Source of the DNA: Scatophagus argus
Taxonomy: Eukaryota; Chordata; Actinopteri; Scatophagidae
Direction of reading: 5' to 3'
DNA length: 64,000 bases
Assembly (NCBI RefSeq): GCF_020382885.2
Contig: NC_058498.1
Span: 12,126,501-12,190,500, forward strand
Below the pieces are notes generated by a model, which saw only the letters and a list, made by a program, of their open reading frames with translations, was not told the origin of the DNA and did not search any database. Numbering within the stretch: the first letter of the stretch is position 1; every line of letters begins with the position of its first letter. Shown here one piece after another: positions 61,412 to 64,000 of this stretch. A program made the translations under genes and the position numbers.

Positions 61412-64000
61412 TCCTCGCCACTCTTCCTTCATTTCATCTCAACACGTAAACCTCTGAGGTGAAATCAGCGTCGAGTCATAGCAAGCCGAGAACAGCAGGT
61501 TAGACAGATGCCGATAAAGCTGCGGTCGGGGCTAAGCAGATGCTTTTGTCTGGCTGCTGCGGGTTCTTACTGGAGAGGGGATCATTATTCGGAGAAGTGA
61601 GAATATCTTTTCATGAATTTAGGCCAGGAAATGCAGACCGCGGCTGCTTTATCAGCCCGTGAACCAGAGCTTAGTTTATTGTTCCAGTTACACAGACTGC
61701 TTGGGCAGATACTGCTTTGAGACATTCAGTTACCTTGTGTGTGTGTGTGTGGGTGCGTACGTGCATGTGTTTGGGATTATTACATGGTGAAAGAAATTGA
61801 ATAAAACATGAAACCACCGGAGTCCTTCTCCTAACGGTAACAGTTAGCCTGAGCAGTCAACTTGTCGAAACGGACACGGAGGATAGGTTTCACCGCCAGC
61901 CGTGTGACGTGAAGCTGGCGGCCCCGGGACCGTCTAGACCCGATCACTGTGCCTTTTCATTCAACCTGCGTCTTCATTGCTGAAGTCTAGATTCACTTAA
62001 GCGAGGGCACCCGTTTGTTTCCATTCGACGTTGAATTTGTTTTGTTTTGACGGTTTTGATTGTTGAGTTTTCTTTGCATTTGTTGTGTTCTGTTGCATCA
62101 TCAGATGTTTTCATTTTAACTAGCAGGAAATGTGTTGCGCTGGGAGCAAATTATCATTTTAATCCAAAAGGCTTTGATTTTGCGACACCTGTGGTTACCA
62201 TGGTAACTGCTGATGCGGTTTAATACTACACATCTGATAATTCCTGGAGCAGCAAACGGCAGCTACTTATTTAGAAATACAACAGAACAAGGACAATATA
62301 AAGGAAGGAAACACACGCTCGTGCCACGCCGAACGCCCGTGGCACAGTTAGCGTAGTGGTGACCATCAGACACTGACGAAGAAGTGCTAGAAATGACTGT
62401 TGCTTTGTGTATTGGTTTATTTTTTTAACTATCATGGTTGCACTATCCTGTTTTCTGCTGCTTGCTGCTTGCTACAGTTGAAAACCACCTCGGGTTTCCC
62501 CTGTTGAAAACTTTTAATGTGAGGCAGTGGAGGTAGGAAATGTTGAGTTTGAGCAGTAATTTGTGCTTTTGAAGAGTAATTATTGAGCCTGTTACTGATG
62601 AGACAGAACTACAGTGAATTTCTTGCATGCATCACGGCAACAGCAATTTGAATCGAGTTCGTGATTGTGAATGGTGGACGGACCCCTCCACCAACAATCA
62701 AAACTATATAGGGATGTTATTACTGAAAGTGAAGAGTTGAATGGAATAAAACTGGAACTAATAATGGGGCTGCTGTTAGTTTGGTTTAAATAAAGTCAAA
62801 CTAGAGACGTGTTGTAATCAAACATGCGATAATATAATTTATCCCAAAACAACACAAAATTCCTACATGCTGCAGTATTTTTTGTGTGTGTGTGTTTCTT
62901 TCACTTGCTTTCTTGATTGTATGATGTGTTTTTATAATTTTGCTGAGGCTTCACCAACACATTACTGTGACTTTCCAATATGTGGGCTGTGGGATGCAAG
63001 ATACACACTCTGCTGCTGTCATTTTCACACCTGTGTTTCCCTTGCTTTTCTTCTCTTACGTTACAGTAGCAGGTGTCTATCTTGTAATGTGTTTATCCCT
63101 GGTAGCGTGCGAGTTCTTGCACCCTATCCAGCAGCAGCCCCCGTATCTGTCACAGTAACTGGTGTGTTATGGCCTCGCAGGAGTGTATCTCGCAGTCAGC
63201 AGTGAAAACAAAGTTTGAGCAGCACACTATCAGGGCCAAGCAGATCACAGAAAAAGTCAAGAGCATCATGGACGCCATCAACATCGAGGCGGCGGAAAAG
63301 AGGTGAGAATCTCGCTCCATCTATTTCCCTTTTTTCTCCTCCTGCTCTGTTAGTTGGAGTATGTTAATAGAGATAAAAGTCTGATATTGTCAGAGTGATG
63401 TTGTCTCCTTTTGCCAGTGCCATGAAGGGCTAATAGAGGTAATCTGTTAGAACTTTTCCATTGGCACTCTTGCCGCATTGATTTGCATTTCCATTACCAA
63501 CTTAAACCCACAAATTGTGCAAATTGCGCCCAAGACAGACCATTTCTGGAGTTGTGTCAAAGCATGCGCCCAAATGGTACCTTCCTCTTCCTGAAACAAT
63601 GTGTCAGCCCTTCTGCATTTTTCAAGCAACAAGTGGTAGCTGTCAAGCTTTTAACAGCCTGAACATTCATGATGATAAGTAGTTGCTTACCTACAGCCTT
63701 TGCACAGTTACACGCATTAGTAAACCGCACTACAGAGGGCGCTGCTTCTAAATGCCCTCAGTTAGACACACCTTCAAGCAGGTATCCCTGTTGTAATGGA
63801 GATGCATTTTTATAGAAAAGGGGTTTATGAAACTTTTGAGGAGATTTTTTTTCTGCCCTTTACTGTGTTTCACTTTGTGTGTGTTTGCATGATTCTTTCT
63901 TGGTGAGAAAACATTTAGCTGCCAGTTTGCGCTTGTGACTTTATTTCCTGTTGGTGGGGTGGGACTTCAGAGTTGCAGCACTGGAGGACAGAGAGTATCA
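56967..64000 (+). CDS. mfn1: Mitofusin-1 (outer mitochondrial membrane fusion GTPase), 5' part
   Basis: Dynamin-like GTPase that tethers and fuses mitochondria. Coding exons: 56967-57114, 57316-57451, 58037-58199, 59450-59574, 59763-59871, 60639-60746, 60951-61104, 61289-61356, 63181-63302, 63971 to the window edge; phases agree and give about 388 N-terminal residues. Visible: [31 protein letters not shown] (G1, K100), [13 protein letters not shown] (G2), DSPGTDVTT (G3, 190-193), NNRWDAS (G4, 249-252), and the start of the helical region. [23 protein letters not shown] reads as MFN1 rather than MFN2 (which has [23 protein letters not shown]). HR1, the membrane segments and HR2 lie beyond the right edge. 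The donor at 57114 (GAAG|GTGAGA) is the one that keeps frame; reading on to 57143 does not. Upstream ATG at 56949 is intronic. A GT microsatellite begins inside the donor at 61357. Confidence 0.95.
58561..58590 (+). repeat. (CCAAG)6 pentanucleotide repeat in an mfn1 intron
   Basis: Six perfect CCAAG units. It is a plain microsatellite with no sign of function. Confidence 0.95.
59050..59115. repeat. AT-rich ATAGTATTGAT-type tandem/palindromic cluster
   Basis: Variants of ATAGTATTGAT recur several times with inverted relatives (TAATACTATATACTATTGAT), forming an AT-rich, locally self-complementary patch in an mfn1 intron. Confidence 0.7.
61359..61408 (+). repeat. mfn1: (GT)n microsatellite at the mfn1 exon 8 donor
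   Basis: About 25 GT units start two bases into the intron, directly after the splice donor GTAT. Length is likely polymorphic. Confidence 0.95.

Noticed and set aside
62341-62370. tRNA-like A-box (TTAGCGTAGTGGTGACCATC)
   Set aside because: No B-box, no cloverleaf arms and no matching acceptor stem; at best an eroded tRNA-derived SINE head.
1-64000. CRISPR array, bacterial operon, integrated viral genome
   Set aside because: No regularly spaced direct repeats, no operon-like gene packing, and no viral replication or structural protein motifs were seen; the window is ordinary vertebrate genic DNA.

Overview
The window is vertebrate nuclear DNA, almost certainly from a teleost fish. Evidence is the multi-exon genes with GT-AG introns, vertebrate gene families, dense microsatellites, and interspersed repeats typical of fish genomes. 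Introns are mostly short (about 80 to 600 bp), which suggests a compact percomorph-like genome. No bacterial, plasmid or viral coding region was recognised.

Layout, left to right. (1) 52-9268, minus strand: a receptor-type guanylate cyclase with an unusual short cysteine-rich ectodomain; its 3' end lies off the left edge. (2) 13940-18290, minus: lpar3, a lysophosphatidic acid receptor, with a probable non-coding first exon near 19.4-19.6 kb. (3) About 5.5 kb of non-coding DNA with a 36-base G run and a perfect hairpin. (4) 25263-35548, minus: mcoln2, a TRPML cation channel, in 13 coding exons; the lpar3-mcoln2 adjacency is also found in mammals. (5) 38090-42731, minus: clcc1, an ER CLIC-like chloride channel, with a housekeeping-type promoter at 43.05-43.16 kb. 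(6) 44549-51078, minus: ftsj3, a nucleolar rRNA 2'-O-methyltransferase, in 21 coding exons. (7) 52004-53653, minus: a plaat1-type phospholipase/acyltransferase. (8) 56967 to the right edge, plus: mfn1, a mitofusin; the N-terminal 388 residues or so are in the window.

For lpar3, mcoln2, clcc1, ftsj3 and plaat1 the exons I placed by eye sum to a multiple of three. They give proteins of about 357, 570, 585, 858 and 169 aa, close to the usual family lengths, which supports the models. Coordinates were read by hand and may be off by 1-2 bases. Unless a database is named, family assignments rest on remembered motifs and family sequences, not on a search.

These genes do not form a pathway. Individual themes are membrane signalling (guanylate cyclase, Lpar3), organelle channels (Mcoln2 in endolysosomes, Clcc1 in the ER), ribosome biogenesis (Ftsj3), lipid remodelling (Plaat1) and mitochondrial fusion (Mfn1). 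The most unusual items are the guanylate cyclase ectodomain, two GC-AG introns, a perfect 20-bp hairpin in the lpar3-mcoln2 spacer, and TG-repeat tracts abutting splice sites in mfn1 and ftsj3.
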